A stretch of 64,000 bases of DNA from Sorangium cellulosum (GTDB lineage Bacteria > Myxococcota_A > Polyangia > Polyangiales > Polyangiaceae), in NCBI RefSeq assembly GCF_002950945.1, contig NZ_CP012673.1, forward strand, positions 1,302,001 to 1,366,000. Reading direction: 5' to 3'. This document shows, one piece after another, positions 28,022-36,841 of the stretch (the first letter of the stretch is position 1; each line of letters begins with the position of its first letter). A program made the translations under genes and the position numbers. The notes beneath the pieces are model-generated. The model was not told the DNA's origin, did not search any database, and was given only the letters and a program-made list of their open reading frames with translations.

Positions 28022-29482
28022 TTACTTGAGCTTGTCGACCCGGAGCCGCGCCGCGGGATCTCCGAGCGTCACGTAGCCCTGCGCGTCGTTGCGCTCGATC
28101 CAGGCGTTGACGAGCTCCCGCTCATCGAGCTTGTCGCCGGTCCTGGTCGAATCGAGCGCGCTCGTCAGGACGGTCGAGAGCGCGCTGTAGCGATGGCTGA
28201 AGTCCCTCGCCGCGTGCCCCACCGGCTGCCCCGCCAGGATCCGGCCGAGGCAGTTGCGGAAGGCGCCGATCTGAGGAAGCCCGTTGAGCGGCTTGATCGA
28301 GAAGCTCCATACCCGCTCGACGTGCGCGATCACCGCGAGCGCCGAGCCGCTCGGGTGCGATAGGAGCCGCCGCGGCAGCGCGGCGACGAAGGGCCTGTCC
28401 GCGATGGCGGGCGCGAGCGCCTTTCGATCCTGCACGAAGTCGCTGTGCAGCGGCGTCCCGGCGCCGTGGCAGGCGAACAGGAAGGCGACGAGCCCGTGGA
28501 ACTGCGCGTCGTCGGCGATGTCGTCGCCCGACAGGTAGTCCTCCGGCGCGCACGCCCCGAAGCCGGACCAGTCCTGACAGAGGAGCGCGCCTTGGGCGCG
28601 CTCCTGACGCGGGTCGCCCTTCTTCCATCCCACCCCGTGGGAGGCGGTGAAAAGCAGCGACGGACGCGACGGGCCCCGCCCGTGGAGGACGTCGGCGAGG
28701 TTGGCCTTCGTCGCGTCGTCGCCCAGGAAACACCGCGCCCGGAATCCGTGAGGTTTGCAGACGGGCGGCTGCTCCACGTCCACGCCGGCCGGGAGCCCGT
28801 TGCAGAGCGGACCGAGGAGGTGCTCGGCGCTGAGCGCCGTGGCCTGGTCCCCGTCGTGCCTCGTCCCCCAGAAGACGGCCTCGCGCGCGGTGGGCACATC
28901 CTGGCTCGCCTCGTACGCGACCACGCTCTCGGCATAACGGAGGTACTCTGCGGCGGTCTCGAACGAGAGGCGGCCGACGGCATACTCGAGACCGAGGAGA
29001 TACTGAAATTCGAAGGGGATGACGTCGGGCCCGCCGACGAGGAGGAGGTAATAGGGGATGACCCAGGGCCGGACATCCGCGAGGTGGCCGCCGTGGCGCT
29101 TGACCCAGGTCACGGCCGTATCGCCGGCTTTGTACTCGAGGATCTTGAAGCGTTGCGCCGCGACCTGGGCGCGCCGGTGCTCAATGAGCGGCTCGAGCGC
29201 CTTGCGGAGCTCGGCCGGCGCGCTGTCGGGAAAGACGATGGCCCACCCCGCGCTGGAGGGCGCGAGCGGATCGACCTCCGGCGGCAGGCCCTTGAAGACG
29301 CGGGTGAGGAGTGAGAGGGACCGCGCGCGCGTGTAGGCAACGCCGCGATCGTCGGGCGCCGGGCTGGCGAGCGGGATCGCGTCGGAGAGCGCGAGCGGGG
29401 GGGTGAGGTACTGGCCGGTGTCGCCGTCGATGCCGTTGAAGTAGAGCAGGTCGTCGCGCGGGGGTTCGGGGGGAGGGGTCAT
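28022..29482 (-). CDS. Caspase-fold (C25/gingipain-like) Cys protease, last gene of CHAT operon
   Basis: 486 residues without signal peptide. The segment YLLLVGGPDVIPFEFQYLLG, then YAVGRLSF, matches the C25-like caspase fold. The His and Cys of a clan CD dyad are visible: SLLFTASHGVGW (His282) and FLFACHGAGTP (Cys338), each at the end of a hydrophobic strand as expected. The C-terminus ends VTLGDPAARLRV. Its ATG overlaps the stop of the upstream fusion gene (ATGA), so it is translationally coupled. The upstream protein ends in a homologous domain in which both dyad residues are lost. I infer an effector protease controlled by the operon's ATPases; target unknown. Confidence 0.8.
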   Translation of the reverse strand: MTPPPEPPRDDLLYFNGIDGDTGQYLTPPLALSDAIPLASPAPDDRGVAYTRARSLSLLTRVFKGLPPEVDPLAPSSAGWAIVFPDSAPAELRKALEPLIEHRRAQVAAQRFKILEYKAGDTAVTWVKRHGGHLADVRPWVIPYYLLLVGGPDVIPFEFQYLLGLEYAVGRLSFETAAEYLRYAESVVAYEASQDVPTAREAVFWGTRHDGDQATALSAEHLLGPLCNGLPAGVDVEQPPVCKPHGFRARCFLGDDATKANLADVLHGRGPSRPSLLFTASHGVGWKKGDPRQERAQGALLCQDWSGFGACAPEDYLSGDDIADDAQFHGLVAFLFACHGAGTPLHSDFVQDRKALAPAIADRPFVAALPRRLLSHPSGSALAVIAHVERVWSFSIKPLNGLPQIGAFRNCLGRILAGQPVGHAARDFSHRYSALSTVLTSALDSTRTGDKLDERELVNAWIERNDAQGYVTLGDPAARLRVDKLK

Positions 29483-32400
29483 TCCGGGGTACCTTCTGGG
29501 AGGGGGGCGCTCCCGACCTTGCGTGGAGGTGAGGCCGCTGGCCGCACGATCGGCAGGCGCGCCGCGGGATCGCCGAGGAGGATATAGCTGGCCAAGTGTT
29601 CGCGGAGCAGCCAGAGGTGAGCGAGCGCCGCTTCCCGGCCGAGATCAAGGTCTGGCGAGTCGTTCAGGAGAACGTCTCGCCCTCCGTCCTGATTCGAGAG
29701 CTCGACGGTGACCCCCCTGAGATACTGCGAGAGCACGGCGTGAGCCGCGCCGAAGCACGAGCCCCGCACGAGCTCATGCAGCAGGTTTTCTAGCCCATGG
29801 CCAAGCGAGGGCGAGGGGTTGCCTGGGACATAGTCGCTGATCCAGGCGAGATCGACGAGGCCGAACACCGCCAGCGGTCCGTCAGGGTTGGCGAGCGCTG
29901 CTTGCGGCAGCGCCGCGATGAATGGGCGATCTCCCTTAGGCGACCGGCTGCTCAGGAGCGCATCGACGTGGTCCCAGCCCTGCTGTTTCCTGAGCCGGAG
30001 CGCCCAGGCCCGGTAGACGCTCTCGTGCTCGGTCCCGGCGCTGTACCCGGCCAGAAAGAGCCAGGCGCCGCCCGGTAGGAAGGACCCTCGCCCGACGTCA
30101 TCCACCGAGAGACGATCCGTGCTTCCGAGGCTCATGGCTCCTTGAAAAGCCTGTTTTTCTTCCCAGGATCGCCAGCCCTTGCGCGGAGCGCCGAGGCCGT
30201 TGCTGAGGGTGAACAGCACGGTAGCAGCCTCCCTTGAGCTCTGCATCAGCTCGCTGGCAGCCGTCGGCTTGGCATTGACGAAGTCGCCGATTCCTCTCAT
30301 CGATGAGAGACGCTCACGCAGCCGGGGCGTGTTCATCCTGTCGATGGTGGATCTCATCAAGGCTCGATAGCCAAGGACCGTGGCTACCGTGTCGTCGAGA
30401 GCCGTATAGCAGAGGAGGTGCGCGCCTTTCTCCATAGAGGAACGCCCCTCCCAGCGCAGCACCTTGTCCACGTAGGAGCCGTACCCATTGTCATCGCGGA
30501 ACGCGAGCCGACCCACGTAGGCGTCGATCGCGAGCTGCTGCTGCAGCTGCAGCGAGATCTCATCGGCGTCGCCCAAGAGGAGCACGTAGCGAGGGGTATC
30601 CTCCTCTGAAAGTCTCTCGTCCCAGAACGTCTGTGCTATCCACCTCCTTACGATCACGGCGTCCTCTAGCCCGGATGGAAAGCGGTAAATTCTCGCCTCT
30701 GTACCCTGGGCGGCCTCCCTTGCCCTTCGGAGCGGTGTGATAACATCGAGCAGGCGGTCACCCCTGGGCCCCTCAGGAGCGACGACGCCCCAGCGCTGCG
30801 CAGCACGATCGTCAGGATCGTCGTAGAGGAGAACGCCGAAGTCGGAGCTTAGGTTGCCGCTGAGAGGGGACCCCGAGGAAAAGACCGACTCCAGAGGCAA
30901 CGCGTCCTCGAGCACTGGACGTCGATCATCCTCATGGACCAGCAACAGCGCGACGCTCGGCTCCTTCGCCGTGTCACGATCTGACCGCCGCGCCTGTCGC
31001 AGCTCCTCTTCGCGCTCCCGCATCCGTCGCAGCTCCTCTTCGCGTTCGCGCACCCGTCGCAGCCCCTCCTCGCGTTCGCGCGCCCGGCGCTCCTCTTCCT
31101 GCGCCCGGCTCGCCGAGAGGAGGCTCGACACATCGACCTCGATGTCCTCGGGATAGCGCTGCACGATCTCGGCCGCGCGCGCGAGCTCCTCGCCGCCGAG
31201 CAGCGTTCCTTGTTCCTTCCAGCGCGAGACCCACGCCGCGAGCTGCACGAGCTCCGTGCGTCGCTGCTGCCTTGCCAGGTAGCGCTCGCGAGCACCCGCG
31301 AGCTCGCCTGCCCGCCGGTAGGCCTCATGGGTGAGGACGCGCCCGCGCCGCATCTGCCACATCATGTCGAGAGCGCTCTCCACAGAGGGCAGCGCGTCCG
31401 GCCTCTCACCCGCATCGTCGAGGAGCCGATCCACGAGGCCATCCTCGAAGGACAAGCCCACGAGCTGCGCCGGCGCCTCGATCGCCTGGCGCAGCTGGGC
31501 GGGGCTCATGGGACCGACGAGGACCCGGTGACTTCGGTCCTTGACCATATCCGCCAACCCAACCCCTTCCCTGACGCTGGCCTCGTCGAGGCGGGGGAGG
31601 AACTCACTCTGGAACGTGATGAGCACGCTGATGCCCGAAGAGGGATGCGCGAGCTCCCAGAGCCGGCGGGCGAACTCGGCCCTCTGCACCGGGTCCTGGA
31701 CGAGCATGAACACCTCCTCGGACGCGTCGACCAGGAGGAGACATGGCGGCCGATCGGTCGTTTCTGGTAGCCCGCTCAAGAGCTCGTGAAGCCGGTCATT
31801 AGGAGCGGACCCGGGCCGCATCTCAAGCCACGTCCAGCCCTCGGCGACGAGGCGCGACACGACACCGGCGAGCGCGATCGAGGTCGTGCCCACGCCCGCA
31901 GGGCCGACGAGGGTGACGAGCCGGGGGCGCTCGCGCTCGTTGAGGGCGTCGAACCGATCGAGGACCTCCTCGATCTCGTGCTCCCGGCCAAAGAAGAACC
32001 GGCTGTACTCCGGCCGGAAGCTCGATAGCCCGCGGTAGGGTCGAACCGCGATCGGCCTCGTGTCCGCGCCATCCGCGCCGCGCGCATAGAGCATGAGGTT
32101 GGTCCAGTCCAGCCGCTCCGGATCGCGGGCGAGCACGCTGCGCGCCGCGAGGAACGCGCGCTCTACCGAGCCGAGCTCACCGAGGAGCGACCCATAGAAC
32201 GCCTCGGTGAAACGGACCGAGCCGGCGACGGAGAGCGGGAATCGGGAAGCCACGACGGCCTGGACGCCCGCCCGATGGACCGCCTGCGCGATGCTGCCCA
32301 GGTTGACGTGCGCGCCGCTAGTGCAAACCGAGAGCACCACGAGGCGTACCTTGCCCGCGTGCGGAGCGAGCAGCCCTCCGAGGCGGTTCGCGTCCACGAC

Positions 32401-33594
32401 GTCCGCCGCGTGGGGATCGGAACCGTCGCGAAGGGCGAGACCCACGGTCTCCGCGCCGGCGGCAGCGTGGCAGAGAATATGGAGCACCGCGATGGGGTCT
32501 GTGATGCGCGCTGCGTCCAGTGCGTCGTTGAGGCGGCTGTACGAGACGTCCGCCAGGACGTGGGGACGTGGGTCGAACACGGAGAGTTGCCCGGCGCACG
32601 CCTCTGTGAGCGCGTCGCTGTGCTCTCTGGCGGAAACCCTTCCTCCCGCAGCGGACCAGGCGAGCACGATGCGCCCGCCGTGCTGCGTTGCGCTCGGTTC
32701 CTCCGGCACGGTATACGTCCCAGGCCATTCGTAGCGGAGGAGCACCCCGTCGAACTCCGCCAGATGCCGGCCGGAGGCGCGCAGCGTCAAGAGCTCCCAC
32801 GGGAGCGCATGGAGCTCGGCCGCGGAGGATCGAATGCTTAGATGGACCCGCCGCCCTGCCTGGTTGGCTTCGACGATGACCGCCTCCTTCGACGCCCAAC
32901 CGGCTGGTTCGAGGAAGTCGCGGAGTTGGGCGCCAACGTGCTGCATCGCGCCCCGGCCGTGGCCTTCCCGGCTTATCGTGCTGAGATCTTGAAGCAGATC
33001 GCTACCCCAGGGGAGTGTCACGATGCCGTGGCCGCCGTCCTCGTCCTGGAGCAGGTAAGTCTTCTCCTGGAGACCAAACGGAACGGGGCCATCGGCGTCT
33101 GCGGTGAGGGTGAAATCGAGGACGAGTTCGAGCGGCGCCAGCGGATTCGCCGCGCGTCCCGTCGGGCGGCTCCGCCGTGGCGCACGCGCGATCGCGAGCG
33201 GCCGCGGGCGCTCCTCCGCCGGCAGCAGCTTCTCCATCACGCACACTCCGCCGAGGGCCAGCGTCCGCATCGGCACGCCCGCCGGGTTCACCAGCGTCAC
33301 ATGGATCTGCGCCGCGTCCGCCTTCTGCGCCGCCGTGAGGAGGAACTTCGCGGGTCCGTAGGTGCCGCCGGAGCGGTGGAGCACGAGCACCGGCTCCCCC
33401 AGCGGCTCGTAGTGGAAGCTCGGCGCGCGCAGCGCGCACCGGATGGGGTACTCCTCCTCTTCATAGGGCCAGTCCGAGGCCGACGGATCCCACTCGAGAT
33501 CGACCGTCACCAGGTAGGTCGTGCCCACCTCCGCCTCGCGCGGATAGGCCACCAGCGGCACCACGTCGAGCGTCCTCGCGGCGGCTTCAGTCAT
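29479..33594 (-). CDS. CHAT - nSTAND - coiled coil - pseudocaspase fusion protein
   Basis: 1371 residues. About 1-150: beta-rich N-terminal region. About 170-510: CHAT caspase domain with His376 (LHILCHAAAG) and Cys424 (LVVLSVCTSG). From 519 the nSTAND entry motif PYRGLSSF, then FFFGREHEIEEVLDRF. The Walker A is GPAGVGTTS (564-572), with Thr570 where the essential Lys is expected; Walker B is LLLVD (619-623). A charged Arg/Glu coiled coil spans about 830-872. The C-terminal 490 residues are homologous to the free protease encoded next, but its dyad is replaced: TLSNGLG (Asn1132 for His) and LAGYSAGT (Gly1183 for Cys). It still ends in LLGDPAARL. It overlaps both neighbours (8 nt and 4 nt). 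I infer a switch or scaffold holding one active and one dead caspase domain. Confidence 0.88.
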   Translation of the reverse strand: MTEAAARTLDVVPLVAYPREAEVGTTYLVTVDLEWDPSASDWPYEEEEYPIRCALRAPSFHYEPLGEPVLVLHRSGGTYGPAKFLLTAAQKADAAQIHVTLVNPAGVPMRTLALGGVCVMEKLLPAEERPRPLAIARAPRRSRPTGRAANPLAPLELVLDFTLTADADGPVPFGLQEKTYLLQDEDGGHGIVTLPWGSDLLQDLSTISREGHGRGAMQHVGAQLRDFLEPAGWASKEAVIVEANQAGRRVHLSIRSSAAELHALPWELLTLRASGRHLAEFDGVLLRYEWPGTYTVPEEPSATQHGGRIVLAWSAAGGRVSAREHSDALTEACAGQLSVFDPRPHVLADVSYSRLNDALDAARITDPIAVLHILCHAAAGAETVGLALRDGSDPHAADVVDANRLGGLLAPHAGKVRLVVLSVCTSGAHVNLGSIAQAVHRAGVQAVVASRFPLSVAGSVRFTEAFYGSLLGELGSVERAFLAARSVLARDPERLDWTNLMLYARGADGADTRPIAVRPYRGLSSFRPEYSRFFFGREHEIEEVLDRFDALNERERPRLVTLVGPAGVGTTSIALAGVVSRLVAEGWTWLEMRPGSAPNDRLHELLSGLPETTDRPPCLLLVDASEEVFMLVQDPVQRAEFARRLWELAHPSSGISVLITFQSEFLPRLDEASVREGVGLADMVKDRSHRVLVGPMSPAQLRQAIEAPAQLVGLSFEDGLVDRLLDDAGERPDALPSVESALDMMWQMRRGRVLTHEAYRRAGELAGARERYLARQQRRTELVQLAAWVSRWKEQGTLLGGEELARAAEIVQRYPEDIEVDVSSLLSASRAQEEERRAREREEGLRRVREREEELRRMREREEELRQARRSDRDTAKEPSVALLLVHEDDRRPVLEDALPLESVFSSGSPLSGNLSSDFGVLLYDDPDDRAAQRWGVVAPEGPRGDRLLDVITPLRRAREAAQGTEARIYRFPSGLEDAVIVRRWIAQTFWDERLSEEDTPRYVLLLGDADEISLQLQQQLAIDAYVGRLAFRDDNGYGSYVDKVLRWEGRSSMEKGAHLLCYTALDDTVATVLGYRALMRSTIDRMNTPRLRERLSSMRGIGDFVNAKPTAASELMQSSREAATVLFTLSNGLGAPRKGWRSWEEKQAFQGAMSLGSTDRLSVDDVGRGSFLPGGAWLFLAGYSAGTEHESVYRAWALRLRKQQGWDHVDALLSSRSPKGDRPFIAALPQAALANPDGPLAVFGLVDLAWISDYVPGNPSPSLGHGLENLLHELVRGSCFGAAHAVLSQYLRGVTVELSNQDGGRDVLLNDSPDLDLGREAALAHLWLLREHLASYILLGDPAARLPIVRPAASPPRKVGSAPLPEGTPE

Positions 33595-34858
33595 CGTCCT
33601 GTCCAGCGGGAGGTTGGAGCTTCAAGCGAAGCTGCGGGTTGCCGTAGTAGACGTAGAGGAAGGTCGTGTAGAGCCTCTCCCAGTCCTCGTCCGTGGGCGT
33701 TTCGGGCATCGCCCTCGCCGCCTCGGCGCGCAGGTCGCGGAGCAGGCGCGCCACGCTCGCCCCCTCGGGCGCGCACGCGAGCTGGAGGAAACGCTGGGCG
33801 AGCGTCGCGGCGCGGCCGACCTTGACCTCGGCCAGCGTGCCGATGACTCCGCACGCGCCCTTGCCCAGGAACAGCTCCGCGAACCCGCGCTGCTCGCCGT
33901 CGCAGAGCAGCGTGGTGTCCTGGAGGACGACGCCGGAGCTGCAGGCGTTGAGGAAGACGACGACCTTCGAGGCCTTGAGCAGCGCGAGATCCGCCATCCT
34001 GAGCCTCGCGAGCAGCAGGCGCTTCTTCGTGTCCTTGAGCGAGCCAATCTGAATGTGCAGGGGCGACTCGCCGGTGAAGCCGTGACAGAGGAAGTACAGC
34101 AGCGCGCACCCGGCCGCCTCCTCGCGGATCCGCGCCTGGAACGCCAGGATGTCGTCCTCGCACGTCGCCCCGAGCTCCTGGAGCTCCTTGAGCTCGGGCT
34201 CGATCGCCGGGCGCTCCGCCGGGTCGATGTGCGCCAGGACCTGTCCCTCGCACGTCTCGGGATCGAGCGCCTGCTGCACGACCTCGCCCTCGCCGTCGTA
34301 CGCCTGGACCCAGCGCACCGTGGTGACCTCGGCGCCGAGGTACTTGTGGCCCGTGTCCGCGAGCGCGAAGAGCTCCCACGGCATCCCCATGGAGGAGTCG
34401 TCCTTGATGACCAGCGTGAGCTCCTCGCCGGGCGCGCGGGCGCGCAGATCGCGCAGCGTCTCTCTGAGCCACTTCCGCAGCGGGGATTTGGCGGAGTACT
34501 CGCTCATCAGCAGCTGGAGGCTCTCCGGCGACAGCTTGCGCGAGAGGAGCCGCGCGTTCTGGGCCTTGAGCACCCTCTCGGGCATCTCGCGGTCCCCGCA
34601 CTGGGCCCAGAGCGCATACTGCTGCCCGTCGCCGCGCTCCTCGACGTAGAGGAACGCCACCGCGCTCGGGCGGGCGTCGAGCGGCAGGCCCTGGGCAGGC
34701 AGCGGCGTCGCGGCGGCCGGCGCGACCACGGCGGCGCTCACCTCGGGCGGCGCGGGGCTCTTCGCGGCAGAGGCGCCCTCGGCACCGCGCGTCGGATCCG
34801 CGCCCATCGGCCCGGCGCCGGTGATCACCGCGGCGGTGAACGGCACCTCCATCGTCAT
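33587..34858 (-). CDS. CHAT domain protease-like protein
   Basis: 423 residues. The N-terminal 65 residues are low-complexity Ala/Pro-rich. The middle part (VAFLYVEERGDGQQYALWAQCG, LTLVIKDDSSMGMPWELFAL) is the usual lead-in to CHAT. Catalytic His259 (ALLYFLCHGF) and Cys306 (VVFLNACSSG) are both present, so it should be an active clan CD peptidase. No signal peptide or membrane helix. The ATG overlaps the stop of the vWA gene (ATGA) and its own stop overlaps the next start by 8 nt. CHAT proteins in MoxR-vWA loci are regarded as effectors; substrate unknown. Confidence 0.9.
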   Translation of the reverse strand: MTMEVPFTAAVITGAGPMGADPTRGAEGASAAKSPAPPEVSAAVVAPAAATPLPAQGLPLDARPSAVAFLYVEERGDGQQYALWAQCGDREMPERVLKAQNARLLSRKLSPESLQLLMSEYSAKSPLRKWLRETLRDLRARAPGEELTLVIKDDSSMGMPWELFALADTGHKYLGAEVTTVRWVQAYDGEGEVVQQALDPETCEGQVLAHIDPAERPAIEPELKELQELGATCEDDILAFQARIREEAAGCALLYFLCHGFTGESPLHIQIGSLKDTKKRLLLARLRMADLALLKASKVVVFLNACSSGVVLQDTTLLCDGEQRGFAELFLGKGACGVIGTLAEVKVGRAATLAQRFLQLACAPEGASVARLLRDLRAEAARAMPETPTDEDWERLYTTFLYVYYGNPQLRLKLQPPAGQDDD

Positions 34859-36837
34859 CCGTCGCCCTCGCCGTCCGTCGTCTCGGCCTCCTCCGTCGCC
34901 TCGGCCGCCTCGTCCACCCGGACGCGCACCGTGGCGCCGAGCGCGCGCGCGAGCTCGCCCGGCAGATGCGCGAGGTGCCGCGGCCGCGGGTCGATCAGCA
35001 CGGCGCGCACCCCGTCGAGCCCGTGGATGCGCTCCGCCACCGCCAGCGCGTCGTCGATCCCCTCGCGGTGGATGCGGCCGAGGAGGCGGCCGGCATGGCT
35101 CGACGCGAGCGGCACGTTGCCCCGGCCGTCGCTCAGCACAAGGAGCGTGAGCTCCGCGTCCCGGCTCGAGCGGTGGTGGACCGCGCGCCGCAGCGTCTCC
35201 AGGGCGAGCTCGAGGCCGTGGGCGAGGGGCGTGGCCCGGCCGGGGCCGGCCTCGAAGCCCCGCGCGAGCGCAGGCGAGAGCAGGTTGCGCGCCATGATCC
35301 GGCGGGCGCGGAGCTGCTCGGCCGGCGCGGCGTCGCCCGCGCCGACCTGTACAAGGCCGATCGCCGCCCGCTTCACATAGGCCGCGCGCAGGTAGGGCGC
35401 GAGCGCGCCCCGCCAGTTCCACCCTCCGAGGCAGGTATGATCGAGCAGCACGACGAGCAGGTGCTCGGGCAGCGGCGCGCGCCGGTAGCTCCGGAGATCC
35501 GAGGGCCGGATCTCGAAGCGGCGGGCAGGCGCGCGATCGTCGCGCTTTTCCCGCGGGCGGAGCCGGAGGTGGCTCATGAAGGCGTGTGCTCGCCGCCGCC
35601 GGATCTGCTGGTACTTCGCCGCCTCGAGCACGGTGCTCACCAGCGAGAGATCGCGCAGGTCCCTGGCCCTTTGCACGCCGATCGCCGGCCCGCGCAGGGC
35701 CCGGCTCGCCTGCGAGCGCGCCGCGGGCAGCCGCAGCGGGAGCGCCTCGCGCGTCGCGGACGGCCCCTCTTCCGCCGCCGCGCCGCCGCCTTCGGCTGCG
35801 TCGGGCGCCGCGAGGTCCACCGGCTCCCTCGCCTCCGGCGCGGGGGGCGCCTCGACGCGCGTCTCCGGCGCCGGCCCTGCCTCCTCGGCCGCGCGGAGCT
35901 CCGGCGCGCCGATCGCGCCGGCCTCGGCGGCGGTCGGCGCGGGGGGCGCCTCCTCCCGTTTGTCGGTCGAGGGCCGCTCCGGCGCCCGCGCGGCCTCCTC
36001 GCCGGGCGATCGCTGGGACCTGAGCCCCAGCATGGCCGCCGCCTCTGCCACGTGCTCGGGCAGCACCTCGGCGTCGCCGCGCAGGCACGCCTCGGCCCGG
36101 GCGAGGCGCGCGACCGCGATCTCCCGGCGAGGGCTGCCCGCGCGCGGAAACAGCGCGACGACGGCCGCGGCTGCCATGTCGCTCAGTGCCGGGCGGCGCT
36201 TCGCTGCCTGCGGCAGGTCGCGCGCGGCAGCGCTCTCGAGCGCCGCGTCGTCCGGCGCCGTCTCCGCGGACGCGATGAAGCGCGCGACGGCGTCGCGCCT
36301 CGCGGCGACGGGGACCGCCCTGCCGTCGAGGCGCAGCGCGAAACGATCGAGCAGGTGCGGAGAGACGCGGCCGAGATCCGCGCGCGCGCAGCCCGCGAGC
36401 CAGCAGAGGTTCGCCGCCCACGCGCCCTTCCGGCCGTGGCGCTCGAGGTGCGCGACCTCGGCGCCGAGGAGCATCACGCAGGTCCTGGCAAGGGTGAGGT
36501 TGAGCCGGCTGAGGTCCGGGATCACCACGAGCCGCACCTCGCCCGGCGGCTCCGTCGAGAGCAGGCCCGTCCGCCAGCGGAGGGCGACGCGACCGCCCTC
36601 GCAGCTCGGCAGGTATGCGCCCCAGAGCGCGTCGTCGGAGGCGCCCGTCGAGAGCCAGAGCGGGGTGACGGGGCGGCCCAGGACCGCGCCGAGCCGCGCC
36701 GCGAGCATCGCGGCCGCGCGGTCGAGGGCCTCTGCCCCGGCGTCGAGGAGCAGCACGCTCCGCAGCCCGGGGCTCACCGCCGCGCAGGTGAGCGCGCGCT
36801 CGATGCGCCGGGCCTTCTCTCCCAGTCGAGGGCCCAT
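34855..36837 (-). CDS. ChlD/BchD-like vWA protein
   Basis: 660 residues. About 1-270 resembles the degenerate AAA part of magnesium-chelatase D subunits (GLRSVLLLDAGAEALDRAAAM, VVIPDLSRLNLTLARTCVMLL). A Pro/Glu/Ala-rich linker spans about 270-390. The C-terminal 220 residues are a vWA domain of the chelatase type (LLVLSDGRGNVPLAS, compare LTDGRAN). The metal-adhesion DxSxS motif is replaced by LLDHTCLGG, so classical Mg binding is doubtful. I start at 36837, four bases after the ATPase stop; an upstream ATG at 36885 with GAGGGGCGGG before it is an alternative. It should pair with the adjacent MoxR/ChlI ATPase as in chelatase I-D complexes, here probably not for tetrapyrroles. Confidence 0.82.
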   Translation of the reverse strand: MGPRLGEKARRIERALTCAAVSPGLRSVLLLDAGAEALDRAAAMLAARLGAVLGRPVTPLWLSTGASDDALWGAYLPSCEGGRVALRWRTGLLSTEPPGEVRLVVIPDLSRLNLTLARTCVMLLGAEVAHLERHGRKGAWAANLCWLAGCARADLGRVSPHLLDRFALRLDGRAVPVAARRDAVARFIASAETAPDDAALESAAARDLPQAAKRRPALSDMAAAAVVALFPRAGSPRREIAVARLARAEACLRGDAEVLPEHVAEAAAMLGLRSQRSPGEEAARAPERPSTDKREEAPPAPTAAEAGAIGAPELRAAEEAGPAPETRVEAPPAPEAREPVDLAAPDAAEGGGAAAEEGPSATREALPLRLPAARSQASRALRGPAIGVQRARDLRDLSLVSTVLEAAKYQQIRRRRAHAFMSHLRLRPREKRDDRAPARRFEIRPSDLRSYRRAPLPEHLLVVLLDHTCLGGWNWRGALAPYLRAAYVKRAAIGLVQVGAGDAAPAEQLRARRIMARNLLSPALARGFEAGPGRATPLAHGLELALETLRRAVHHRSSRDAELTLLVLSDGRGNVPLASSHAGRLLGRIHREGIDDALAVAERIHGLDGVRAVLIDPRPRHLAHLPGELARALGATVRVRVDEAAEATEEAETTDGEGDG

Positions 36838-36841
36838 GGCG

